DNA of 16,757 nucleotides from JAVBLU01 sp031553225 (lineage in GTDB: Bacteria > Bacillota > Clostridia > Christensenellales > UBA1750): the NCBI GenBank assembly GCA_031553225.1, contig JAVBLU010000039.1, positions 1 to 16,757 of the forward strand, given 5' to 3'. Under the pieces are notes generated by a model that was not told the DNA's origin, did not search any database, and was given only the letters and a program-made list of their open reading frames with translations. Positions 1 through 7,509 of the stretch are shown here, piece by piece. The stretch's first letter is position 1; each line of letters begins with the position of its first letter. The position numbers and the translations under genes were made by a program.

Positions 1-1
1 T

Positions 2-1216
<1,215 letters not shown>

Positions 1217-1230
1217 CCCTTCGCATCCCT

Positions 1231-1260
1231 GCCCGCCGGCGCATGCCGGCGGGCTTTTGC
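1231..1260 (+). terminator. Intrinsic terminator of tuf
   Basis: A perfect 10-bp GC stem (GCCCGCCGGC at 1231-1240 and its complement at 1245-1254) with loop GCAT is followed by TTTT at 1255-1258. It lies 14 nt after the tuf stop codon. This is a textbook Rho-independent terminator, though the U-tract is short. Confidence 0.88.
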
Positions 1261-1327
1261 GCGCCCGCCAGGGGACGGGGAACGAGGGCGGCGCGCGCGG
1301 CGGGCTTTTGCCCGACCGCCAGGGGAC
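1248..1327 (+). repeat. Imperfect direct repeat downstream of tuf (two copies, 51-nt offset)
   Basis: Positions 1248-1276 and 1299-1327 match at 27 of 29 bases by eye. Each copy holds GGCGGGCTTTTGC, then CGCCAGGGGAC. The first copy overlaps the 3' arm and T-tract of the tuf terminator. The second has its own small hairpin (GGGC, TTTT, GCCC at 1302-1313). It looks like a local duplication of terminator-derived sequence. The rest of the 1217-1425 gap shows no gene on either strand. Confidence 0.7.
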
Positions 1328-1425
1328 CGCTCCTCCCTTGCATTCCGCTCCGCGCAAATCGTCCGGGTCACGCCGCTCAGCGCGCGGCCTCTGCGTTCAG
1401 CGCACGGCCGGAGGAGGGGTGCGGC

Positions 1426-2172
1426 TTACAGCGTCTGGCCGGTGAGATAATCAAACACCGGCGCTACGCGGCCCAACGTGAGGTTGGCGAGGATGTGCGA
1501 ACTGTGCACGATTTTGCGCACCGGCAGGTCGGCAAGCGGCGCGGACACGTGTTCGAACAGTTGCAGCCTTGCCGGGGAAGCCCACGCCTCGATCACATTC
1601 GCTTTTTCAATAGCCGTTTTCACAAGCTGGCACAAAAGCGGGCGGCCCACATAATCGCGCATGATTTTCAACATGAACTGCGGCGTTTTAATCTCAGCAA
1701 GCGCTTCCTCGTCCGTCATCTTCCGCATTTTGTACGCCATCGTGGCCACCGCCACATCCAGCGTGCCGTAGCAAAGCTTGGCTACGATGGTGTCGGAATC
1801 TACGTAGACTTCGGGTTTGGCATATTTTTTGGGATACGCAGTGATCTCCCGGCCCACCGCGATGCTTGGCGCGTTGTCAAGATACATGCATAGGTTAAAA
1901 TCGCCTTTTACGCCGTTATACGATACGGGAATGAGCTGGCCGCACTCAGTGTAATCGCCCAGCGCCGTGCTGTCGGGCATGCGAATGCACTCAAATTTTA
2001 CGAGGGGCTCGTCGATGACAAGCGGTTCGGGCACCAGCGCTTCCAGCCGCTCCCGATCGGTTTCGTAGGTGATCGTGATATACTCTCTGCTTCGAAACTC
2101 GGGGATGTTGGGCGTATACGCCGGGGCGTTGACGGGCGTGGTTATGTTGTATAGCACTTGTTCCTTTTTCAC
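1426..2172 (-). CDS. adc: Acetoacetate decarboxylase
   Basis: Adc converts acetoacetate to acetone and CO2 through a Schiff base on an active-site lysine. It is the last step of acetone formation in solventogenic clostridia. The 248-residue protein follows the Clostridium acetobutylicum enzyme nearly without gaps. The catalytic lysine is K115, next to K116, in AYPKK, and R29, E61 and E76 occupy the known active-site positions. LDEPLV-like, SYNGVKGD and SSHILA stretches also match. It starts with GTG at 2170-2172, supported by AGGAGG (complement of 2180-2185) with a 7-nt spacer. It is a single-gene unit: no ctfA/ctfB CoA-transferase or thiolase gene lies beside it. The family assignment is firm. 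Because some Adc-fold proteins use other substrates, acetone formation is an inference, though a strong one given the intact site. Confidence 0.93.
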   Translation of the reverse strand: MKKEQVLYNITTPVNAPAYTPNIPEFRSREYITITYETDRERLEALVPEPLVIDEPLVKFECIRMPDSTALGDYTECGQLIPVSYNGVKGDFNLCMYLDNAPSIAVGREITAYPKKYAKPEVYVDSDTIVAKLCYGTLDVAVATMAYKMRKMTDEEALAEIKTPQFMLKIMRDYVGRPLLCQLVKTAIEKANVIEAWASPARLQLFEHVSAPLADLPVRKIVHSSHILANLTLGRVAPVFDYLTGQTL

Positions 2173-2203
2173 GCAAGAGCCTCCTGTCGTTTATTTTACC
2201 GCC

Positions 2204-2233
2204 ATAGTAGCATACAAAGTTATCCAAATGCAA
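2204..2233 (-). promoter_or_regulatory. Predicted vegetative promoter of adc
   Basis: Read on the minus strand, TTGCAT (2228-2233) and TACTAT (2204-2209) are separated by 18 nt. TGC precedes the -10 box, giving an extended TGn motif. The predicted start point is near 2197, giving a leader of about 25 nt that contains the AGGAGG site. The region is AT-rich against a GC-rich background. No operator was recognised. Confidence 0.6.
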
Positions 2234-2443
2234 GTGACGGACGCCCGCACTTCCTCGTAGCAGGCGGGGCGCCATGCCGCCGCGAAATGCGCCCGCGAAA
2301 GGGAACGGCGGGGAGGCGAGGAAGGCGGCGCACAAACTGACATCCGGCCCCGCGGCTTTTGCACCGCCGCAAGGCCGTTTGCATGGGTACAGGCGACCTT
2401 GACGCTTCCTACAAAACCCGCAAATGATCATCCCTCCGTGCGC

Positions 2444-2506
2444 GATGGAATCCAAAGGACATGCCTCTTGGCGGAGAGCGAGGGAGGCGGAGCCGCCGGT
2501 CATCGC
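2444..2506 (+). repeat. Degenerate stem-loop repeat, copy 1
   Basis: Two hairpins are joined by TTGGCGG. Hairpin A is CCAAAGG, ACATG, CCTCTTGG (2452-2471). Hairpin B is GGCGG, AG, CCGCC (2487-2498). GATG (2444-2447) and CATC (2501-2504) could close the whole. The same two-hairpin plan occurs at 12938-12988 (inverted), 13101-13158 and 13212-13275. Confidence 0.55.
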
Positions 2507-2540
2507 CCGGTGCAAGTCAGCCCGGCCCCCCCGCACGTCT

Positions 2541-2567
2541 GCGCGGCTGTTTGAAACAGCGCCGCAC
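2541..2567 (+). other. Hairpin upstream of spoIIR
   Basis: GCTGTT (2546-2551) pairs with AACAGC (2555-2560) around loop TGA. Further GC pairing beyond the core needs a bulged base. It lies 36 nt before the spoIIR start and has no T-tract on either strand, so it is unlikely to be a simple terminator. It could shape the spoIIR leader; its role is unknown. Confidence 0.4.
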
Positions 2568-2602
2568 CGTGCATCCTAGGGGATAGGGAGGGATGTAGGA
2601 AG

Positions 2603-3196
2603 ATGAAACGCGCGATATGCGCGGCGCTGGCGGTGCTGGCGGCTGTGACGGTTGCCTGGGGCATGGGACGGGAGAACCCGCAGGGTGATTTGGCGGCGGC
2701 GGCGATCAGCGGCGAGATGCTGCGGCTGCACGTGCTGGCCAACTCGGACAGCGAGGCGGACCAGGCGCTGAAGCTGGTGGTACGTGACGCTGTGCTCAGC
2801 GCTGCCCGGCCGTTGCTGCAACAGGCGCAGAACGAGGGCACGGCGAGGGAGATCGCCCAGACGCACACAAAGGAGCTGCGCGCCGCGGCGCTTACGGCGG
2901 CGCGCAAGGCAGGGTACAAGGGCGATATTGCGGTATCGGTCGGCCGGTACGGGTTTCCGGACCGCACGTATGAAGGCGTGTTCGTGCCCGCGGGCGACTA
3001 CGACGCGGTGCGCGTGGTGATCGGCAAAGGCGGGGGCCACAACTGGTGGTGTGTGATGTACCCCACGCTTTGTCTGCCGGTGAACGAGGACGCGCCCGCG
3101 CCCAAAGAGGTGAAGTTTCGTTCCGGCATAGCGCACTGGTGGCGGTCAATCACAGCCGCCAAGACGGATGAATCGCAGAAAACGCGCGCAGACTAG
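2603..3196 (+). CDS. spoIIR: Stage II sporulation protein R (SpoIIR)
   Basis: In Bacillus, SpoIIR is made in the forespore under sigma-F, is secreted into the space between forespore and mother cell, and triggers the protease SpoIIGA to process pro-sigma-E. The 197-residue protein begins with a signal peptide or membrane anchor (residues 1-21). The family core follows: RLHVLANSDSEADQ at 41-54, then FPDRTYEG at 118-125, VPAGDYDAVRVVIG at 128-141 and GHNWWCVMYPTLC at 145-157. The C-terminus is hydrophilic. GGGAGGG at 2586-2592 is the likely ribosome binding site, with a 10-nt spacer; AGGAAG touching the ATG is too close. Its stop is 30 nt before sleB on the same strand, so co-transcription with sleB-ypeB is likely. 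The identity is clear from the motifs. Confidence 0.94.
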   Translation: MKRAICAALAVLAAVTVAWGMGRENPQGDLAAAAISGEMLRLHVLANSDSEADQALKLVVRDAVLSAARPLLQQAQNEGTAREIAQTHTKELRAAALTAARKAGYKGDIAVSVGRYGFPDRTYEGVFVPAGDYDAVRVVIGKGGGHNWWCVMYPTLCLPVNEDAPAPKEVKFRSGIAHWWRSITAAKTDESQKTRAD

Positions 3197-3226
3197 AGAC
3201 AAACGCCTTGGTTGGGAGTGGGCTAC

Positions 3227-3928
3227 ATGCAAGGGAAAGCCTTAACAATGACGCGGCGCGCTCTGGCGCTGGCTCTGGCGGTGTGTTTCGTGCTGGTCTC
3301 GTCCACTGCGCGCGCTGCGGCGGTCGCCTGGGGCGACCGGGGCGAGGACGTGCGCCGTGTGCAGGAGAAGCTGATCAAGTACGGCTATATGCAGGGCCCG
3401 GCGGACGGGGTGTTCGGCCAGGACACCTACGACGCGGTGGTGCGCTTCCAGCGCCGCTACGGTATTGCCGCGGACGGCGTGGTGGGCGAGGAAACCGCGC
3501 GGCTGCTCGGCGTAACGCTTTCGGGCGGGCAAACCAGCGGCGCGGGTAAATCGTCCGCGGCCGCGGCGAGCAATGTGGCCAGCGAGGTGTATCTGCTGGC
3601 GCGCGTGGTGCATGGGGAAGCGCGCGGCGAGAGCTATAAAGGCAAGGTGGCCGTGGCGGCGGTGATACTCAACCGCGTCAAGTCGGCATCTTTCCCCAAC
3701 ACCATCGCGGGCGTGGTGTACCAGCCGGGCGCATTCGACGCCGTGGCAGACGGCCAGGCGAACCTGACGCCCGACGATGAATCGCTCAAGGCCGCCCGGG
3801 ACGCCATGAACGGCTGGGATCCCACGAACGGATGCCTGTACTACTACAACCCCCAGCGCGCCACGGCGGCCTGGATTTACACGCGCGAGGTGCGCGTGGT
3901 GATCGGCAAACACTATTTTTGCGTGTAA
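3227..3928 (+). CDS. sleB: Spore cortex-lytic enzyme SleB (lytic transglycosylase)
   Basis: SleB cuts muramic-lactam-containing cortex peptidoglycan during germination. The 233-residue protein has a signal peptide (about 1-32, ending ARAAA), then a peptidoglycan-binding domain (about 36-96, with GDRGEDVRRVQEKL and DGVFGQDT). A short Ser/Ala/Gly linker leads to the hydrolase domain from about 119. That domain carries HGEARGE, whose first glutamate E131 matches the family catalytic residue, then AAVILNRV and a terminal GKHYFC. I chose ATG 3227 because GGGAG at 3214-3218 is 8 nt upstream. ATG 3248 is an alternative with a weaker AAGGGA site; both leave a signal peptide. It is followed 15 nt later by ypeB, the usual partner. 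Confidence 0.92.
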   Translation: MQGKALTMTRRALALALAVCFVLVSSTARAAAVAWGDRGEDVRRVQEKLIKYGYMQGPADGVFGQDTYDAVVRFQRRYGIAADGVVGEETARLLGVTLSGGQTSGAGKSSAAAASNVASEVYLLARVVHGEARGESYKGKVAVAAVILNRVKSASFPNTIAGVVYQPGAFDAVADGQANLTPDDESLKAARDAMNGWDPTNGCLYYYNPQRATAAWIYTREVRVVIGKHYFCV

Positions 3929-3943
3929 CGGGGGATAGCCGGC

Positions 3944-5287
3944 ATGAAAGAGCATCGCTTCCAGTGGCTGCCTGCGGCTTTGGCCGCGGCGTTTGTCGTA
4001 GCTTGCGCCGTGTCCGTAACGCAGTATGTGCAGGCGGCGCGGTACCGCACGATGATTGAGAATATGTACCAGCGCTCGTACTACGAGCTGGTGGGCGGCA
4101 TGGGCGCGCTGGAGATCAACTTGAGCAAGCTTCTCGTCAGCGACGCGCCGGACCAGTCGGGGGATTTGCTGCATGAGGTAAGCCGGCAGGCCGAGGGCGT
4201 TCAGCAGTCGCTCGCGTCCCTGCCTCTGTCGCACGCGGCCCTGTCGGAGACCGTCCGCTTCGTCAACCAGACGGGTGACTACGCCGCGTCGCTTGGACGG
4301 CGGGTGGCGGCGGGGCAGCCGCTCACGGCGCAGCAGCGCGACAGCCTGGCCGGCCTGATGGCGCGCTGCGGCGCGCTGAACGAGGTTCTGGCGGACGTTG
4401 ATCCGACGAATCAGGCGCTGTACAGCGCCGCGCAGCCGCAAGAGGCATACTACGCCCAGGCGCAGCAGCAGGGCCAGGGACAGGGCATGCCGCTTGAGAA
4501 CCTAGCGCAGCCCAAGGACGAGTATCCGGCGCTTCTGTACGACGGCCCCTTCTCCGACGCGGCCGTGGACCGCGCGCCCAAAGGATACCTGGGCCCGGAC
4601 ATCACCCAGGACGAGGCCATGGCCCTGGCCATCGCCTTTTACGGCCGCGAGAGGGTGCAGGAAGCGCGGGCCGCCGAGGAAGCGTTCGGGCCCGTCCCGT
4701 CCTGGGGTGTGGAACTGGTGAGCGAGAACGGCGTGCTCGCTACCTGCCACGTGGCGCAGCAGGGCGGGCGCATCCACTGGCTGATGCGCGACCCGGCCGT
4801 TTATGAGACGCGTATGTCCGTGGAGGACCTGATGGCCGCGGGCAAAGCGTTTTTGTACAACCGCGGATACGGCGATATGACGGCCACGTACGCTCAGGTG
4901 TACAGCGGCGTGTGCACGGTGAACTACGCGGCCGTGCAGGATGGGGTGGTCCTGTACCCCGACCTGATCAAGCTGCAGCTCTCCATGCAGGACGGCGCGG
5001 TGGTGGGCATCGAAGCGGGCAACTGGCTGGTGAACCACGTGCGGCGCGAACTGCCGCTTCCCGCCATCACGGCGGCAGAGGCTGAACAGCGCGCGGGCGC
5101 GAACATGAGCGTGCAGCGCGCCTTGCTGTGCCTGATGCCCAAACCGGGCGGAGCGGAGAGCATGGCGTGGGAGTGCTTGGGCACAAAGGACGGCGAAGAG
5201 TACCTCGTGTACATCGACGCATTCGACGCCCGCGAGCTGAATATCCTCAAGGTGATCCACACCGAAGGCGGCCAGCTGACCATGTAG
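3944..5287 (+). CDS. ypeB: Germination protein YpeB
   Basis: YpeB is needed to keep SleB stable in the dormant spore, and the two genes form a conserved operon in spore formers. The 447-residue protein is close to the usual length. It has one N-terminal membrane segment (about residues 9-27). A mostly helical region follows to about 160, then a Gln/Ala/Gly-rich linker (near 170-180, with QAQQQGQGQG). The C-terminal half (from about 215) has PepSY-like repeats: ITQDEAMALAIAFYG opens one, MSVEDLMAAGKAFLYNRGY another, and ITAAEAEQRA a third. ATG 3944 is preceded by GGGGGA (3930-3935). No terminator with a T-tract follows, only the hairpin at 5330-5353. The assignment rests on position after sleB plus this architecture. 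Confidence 0.92.
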   Translation: MKEHRFQWLPAALAAAFVVACAVSVTQYVQAARYRTMIENMYQRSYYELVGGMGALEINLSKLLVSDAPDQSGDLLHEVSRQAEGVQQSLASLPLSHAALSETVRFVNQTGDYAASLGRRVAAGQPLTAQQRDSLAGLMARCGALNEVLADVDPTNQALYSAAQPQEAYYAQAQQQGQGQGMPLENLAQPKDEYPALLYDGPFSDAAVDRAPKGYLGPDITQDEAMALAIAFYGRERVQEARAAEEAFGPVPSWGVELVSENGVLATCHVAQQGGRIHWLMRDPAVYETRMSVEDLMAAGKAFLYNRGYGDMTATYAQVYSGVCTVNYAAVQDGVVLYPDLIKLQLSMQDGAVVGIEAGNWLVNHVRRELPLPAITAAEAEQRAGANMSVQRALLCLMPKPGGAESMAWECLGTKDGEEYLVYIDAFDARELNILKVIHTEGGQLTM

Positions 5288-5574
5288 CGGCCTTCCAAAT
5301 GGGCTGCGGTTCGAAGCGAAAGCATGCAAGGCCTGCCTCTGGGCGGGCAGGCCCCCCCAAGCCGCGCGTGAAACACAAAGCTTACGCCCTGCTCGCCCGT
5401 CTTGGGCCGAATGCAGCTGCATAGCCCCTTGTCGGTACAGATCATGTGCGGCGCGGCCGAAAAAGGAAAGGCGGAAGTTCGCGGCGTCCTCCACGTGCCG
5501 AAGGATCTCGCCCGCCGTCATGGCCGCGCCTCACTTTGCGTCCGGCGGGCTGCAACAAACCTCCGCCGCGCGTT
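5288..5574. other. Convergent gap between ypeB and the minus-strand kinase gene
   Basis: No complete gene is seen. The hairpin at 5330-5353 lies here. On the minus strand an ATG at 5519-5521 is preceded by GAGG about 8 nt upstream and opens about 28 codons with the GC-rich third positions typical of this genome (MTAGEILRHV...). Coding character then fades, and the frame runs on only as antisense of ypeB. A different minus frame, around 5345-5430, again shows GC-rich third positions. This may be a frameshifted gene remnant, or chance. Confidence 0.4.
5330..5353. terminator. Hairpin between convergent genes (weak bidirectional terminator)
   Basis: GGCCTGCC (5330-5337) and GGCAGGCC (5346-5353) form a perfect 8-bp stem with an 8-nt loop. 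There is no T-tract on the plus side, which has a run of C. On the minus side TTGCATGC follows. Its position between convergent units suggests termination, but the sequence support is modest. Confidence 0.4.
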
Positions 5575-6078
5575 TCATTCGCTCTCGAGGGGCCCGATGG
5601 CGTCCCAGATGGCCCGGGCGGTCTGCTGCGGGGTCAGGCGCGTCACGTCCAGCACGCGCGCGTCCAGAGCGGCGAAGGGAGCCATGTCGGCGGGGTTTGT
5701 TATCTTGCCCTCGCTGCGGCCATCCGCGCGCAGGCGGCGCAGGTATTCCTCCCGCTCGCACACCAAGGCGAAGCGGTGCACGCTGTAGTCGCGGCAGGCG
5801 ATCTGGCTTGTAACAAGATCGAACATGAACTGCGCGCTCATCAACCAGGAGAAGAGCACGGTGTGCGTCGCCCCGTCGCTCAGGTAAGCGTCCAGGATGC
5901 GGCCGAAGACCCGTTCGACGCTGCGCTTCTGTTCCTCGGACTTGCCGTGCCAGGGATGCACCATCCAGCACCAATCCGCGTCCAGCCACGCGCAGCCGTC
6001 CATCATGGAGAACAGCGCGCGGCAGGCCGTCGTTTTGCCTACCCCGGCCGGTCCGGCCACCATGACCAGGCGCTTCAT
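5575..6078 (-). CDS. Small P-loop NTPase / kinase-like protein of unknown substrate
   Basis: A 167-residue ATP-binding protein with Walker A GPAGVGKTT at residues 9-17. It has a WLDADW segment at 31-36, where small kinases often carry the substrate-binding aspartate, and a basic CEREEYLRRLRADGR stretch (107-121) that resembles the lid of nucleotide or sugar kinases. Size and layout fit the AAA_33 / gluconate- and shikimate-kinase-like group. I cannot name the substrate, and it could phosphorylate a small molecule or a nucleotide. The start is ATG 6076-6078, preceded by AGGAGG (complement of 6086-6091) at 7 nt. The ATG overlaps the stop of the upstream gene as ATGA, indicating translational coupling. 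It is the last recognisable gene of the ispE operon. Confidence 0.72.
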   Translation of the reverse strand: MKRLVMVAGPAGVGKTTACRALFSMMDGCAWLDADWCWMVHPWHGKSEEQKRSVERVFGRILDAYLSDGATHTVLFSWLMSAQFMFDLVTSQIACRDYSVHRFALVCEREEYLRRLRADGRSEGKITNPADMAPFAALDARVLDVTRLTPQQTARAIWDAIGPLESE

Positions 6079-6551
6079 GGCGCGTCCTCCTTCGCGGCGA
6101 TGCCCTCGGCGGCGTCGCAGATCGCCTTGATGGGCGCGCAGTAGCGGTCGGCCACAGCGCCCCCGCTGCGGTGCAAGGTCTCCGGCGTCGTCACTGTAAC
6201 CTCCACCCAGTAGCCGTCCAGCACGCTCGTGTCCACCTTCTCGGGCAGATGAAAGAAATCGCTGTGCACCGCCTTGGCCAGGCGGGAGAAGTCCTCGGCG
6301 GACACAGGGCCGCTTTGGCGCTCGAGCGTCGCGCCGTCGTGCACGCGCAGAACCACGCGCTCCCACGAGGCGGGCGTAAGCGTCAGATACGTCCGCTTTA
6401 TGTTGTCGTAGGAGGTAAAACCGTTGTCGCGCATGATCGTGACGGCTTGTACCTGCCGCCTGTCCGCCGCGCGACCGTCCATGAAGGCGTGGGCCGCCGC
6501 GGCCAGCAGCACCGCGGCGACGACCGCCGCAAACCACCGCCGCCGGCTCAT
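6075..6551 (-). CDS. Exported protein of unknown function
   Basis: I do not recognise a named family with confidence. The 158-residue protein has a clear signal peptide: MSRRRW, then a hydrophobic core to about residue 20, and AHA before a likely cleavage site near 22. No lipobox cysteine is seen. The mature part is about 135 residues and soluble, with alternating strand-like stretches (RTYLTLTP, ERVVLRVHDG, YWVEVTVTTP) and a terminal helix. It resembles small secreted alpha/beta domains of the DUF6438 kind in pattern only. The start ATG 6549-6551 overlaps the ispE stop as ATGA, and its own stop overlaps the kinase start the same way. Its translation is therefore tied to both neighbours. Function unknown. 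Confidence 0.65.
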   Translation of the reverse strand: MSRRRWFAAVVAAVLLAAAAHAFMDGRAADRRQVQAVTIMRDNGFTSYDNIKRTYLTLTPASWERVVLRVHDGATLERQSGPVSAEDFSRLAKAVHSDFFHLPEKVDTSVLDGYWVEVTVTTPETLHRSGGAVADRYCAPIKAICDAAEGIAAKEDAP

Positions 6552-7414
6552 GGCGCTTCCGGGTGCGGGCGGCACAGGAATACTTGAGGCCAACGCTTGC
6601 CGAGAGCCGCGAAGGCCGCCTTCGCCCGTGCAGGCGAGACGTATAAACCGAACATGGTCGGTCCGCTGCCCGACATCTGCGCGGCCAGCGCGCCGCTGTC
6701 CACAAGGGCGCGCTGCGCCACGCCCAGCTCGGGGCGCATGGCGAGGGTGACGCTCTGCAGGGCATTGCCCAAAGACGCGGCGAGGCGCGCTATGTCGCGG
6801 TCGGCCAGGGCGTCCTGGGCTGAGGGCGTATCCGGACGGCCGCAGACGGGCGTCGCCATGGCGTCCAGAGCGCCAAACACGTCGCGCGTGGACACCCCCC
6901 GGCAAGGCTTAACCAGCACGAGCGCCGCGCTGGAGGGAAGACCGCCGCTGAGGGGCGTGAGCGTTTCGCCCACGCCGCGCGCGCGCTGTAGGCCCCCGCG
7001 CAGGCAGAAGGGCACGTCCGCCCCGATGGACAGCGCGAGCCGCGCAAGCTCTGCCTCGGGCACGCTCACCCGCCACAGCCGGCACAGGCCGCGCAGCGCG
7101 GCGGCCGCGTCGGCGCTTCCGCCGCCCAGGCCGGCCGATACAGGAATATGCTTGCGCAGCGTAATGCGCGCCCCGCATGAGAGGCCGCAGTGCGCCCGCA
7201 AAGCGTTTGCCGCGCGCAGAACCAGGTTGTCGGCGTCGCTGGGCACAGGCGCGTCGAATACGTTCAGGGAAAGGCTGTCGTTGGGTTCGAAATGCAGCTC
7301 ATCGTACAGCGACACGCTCTGCATGATGCTGTCCAGCTCGTGATAGCCGTCAGGCCGCCGGGCGAGCACGTCCAGCGTCCAGTTGATTTTGGCGTGCGCC
7401 TTCTCGCAGATCAA
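6548..7414 (-). CDS. ispE: 4-diphosphocytidyl-2-C-methyl-D-erythritol kinase (IspE)
   Basis: IspE phosphorylates the 2-hydroxyl of CDP-methylerythritol in the MEP pathway to isoprenoids. The 288-residue protein is of normal length and belongs to the GHMP kinases. AKIN with K9 opens the sequence, and RPDGYHEL lies at 20-27. The ATP-binding motif PVSAGLGGGSADAAAAL is at 91-107, GADVPFC with D133 corresponds to the catalytic aspartate, and MSGSGPTMF is the third motif. The start is TTG at 7412-7414, supported by GAGGTGA (complement of 7419-7425) 4 nt upstream, and by homologues that begin one to two residues before the EKA.AKIN motif. It is the first gene of a three-gene minus-strand operon. The predicted -10 box lies unusually close, so the leader may be only about 11 nt. 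Confidence 0.95.
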   Translation of the reverse strand: MICEKAHAKINWTLDVLARRPDGYHELDSIMQSVSLYDELHFEPNDSLSLNVFDAPVPSDADNLVLRAANALRAHCGLSCGARITLRKHIPVSAGLGGGSADAAAALRGLCRLWRVSVPEAELARLALSIGADVPFCLRGGLQRARGVGETLTPLSGGLPSSAALVLVKPCRGVSTRDVFGALDAMATPVCGRPDTPSAQDALADRDIARLAASLGNALQSVTLAMRPELGVAQRALVDSGALAAQMSGSGPTMFGLYVSPARAKAAFAALGKRWPQVFLCRPHPEAP

Positions 7415-7431
7415 GCTCTCACCTCGCGACC

Positions 7432-7440
7432 ATTATATCA
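7432..7440 (-). promoter_or_regulatory. Predicted extended -10 promoter of the ispE operon
   Basis: Read on the minus strand the sequence is TGATATAAT: a perfect TATAAT (7432-7437) with the TGn extension. No good -35 box is found 16-18 nt upstream. The expected start point is near 7425, at the edge of the GAGGTGA ribosome binding site, so the 5' leader would be extremely short. Confidence 0.55.
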
Positions 7441-7448
7441 TAATTCGT

Positions 7449-7477
7449 TTGTGTGTGCGCCCAAAGCGTGATAGAAT
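7449..7477 (+). promoter_or_regulatory. Predicted promoter of the DUF6106-like / nifZ / thiI operon
   Basis: TTGTGT (7449-7454) and TAGAAT (7472-7477) are 17 nt apart, with TGA before the -10 box. The start point would be near 7484, giving a leader of about 26 nt with GGGAGG at 7496-7501. The two divergent promoters are packed so tightly that this -35 and spacer occupy the place where the ispE -35 would be. Confidence 0.55.
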
Positions 7478-7509
7478 GTAGGGAAAGACGGACTTGGGAG
7501 GACGCATGC

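Larger units (their letters stand above)
2234..2602. other. Gene-free spacer between adc and spoIIR
   Basis: No convincing reading frame is present on either strand. The spacer holds three structured stretches. The first is a hairpin with stem GCGGC (2352-2356) and GCCGC (2366-2370), extended by GGCC (2346-2349) and GGCC (2373-2376). The second is one copy of a stem-loop repeat at about 2444-2506. The third is the hairpin at 2541-2567 just before spoIIR. A GGGAGGG ribosome binding site lies at 2586-2592. I could not identify the spoIIR promoter, which in Bacillus is sigma-F dependent. Confidence 0.6.

Noticed and set aside
2560..2602. Sigma-F-like promoter before spoIIR
   Set aside because: GTGCAT and GGGGATAGG resemble parts of the consensus, but spacing and key bases do not fit.
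5301..5330. GGTTCGAA motif resembling a tRNA T-arm
   Set aside because: The flanking bases do not form a 5-bp T-stem, and no acceptor, D or anticodon arms can be drawn.
3242..5521. Two long minus-strand open frames opposite sleB and ypeB
   Set aside because: Both are composition-driven shadows of well-supported plus-strand genes; no family motifs were seen.
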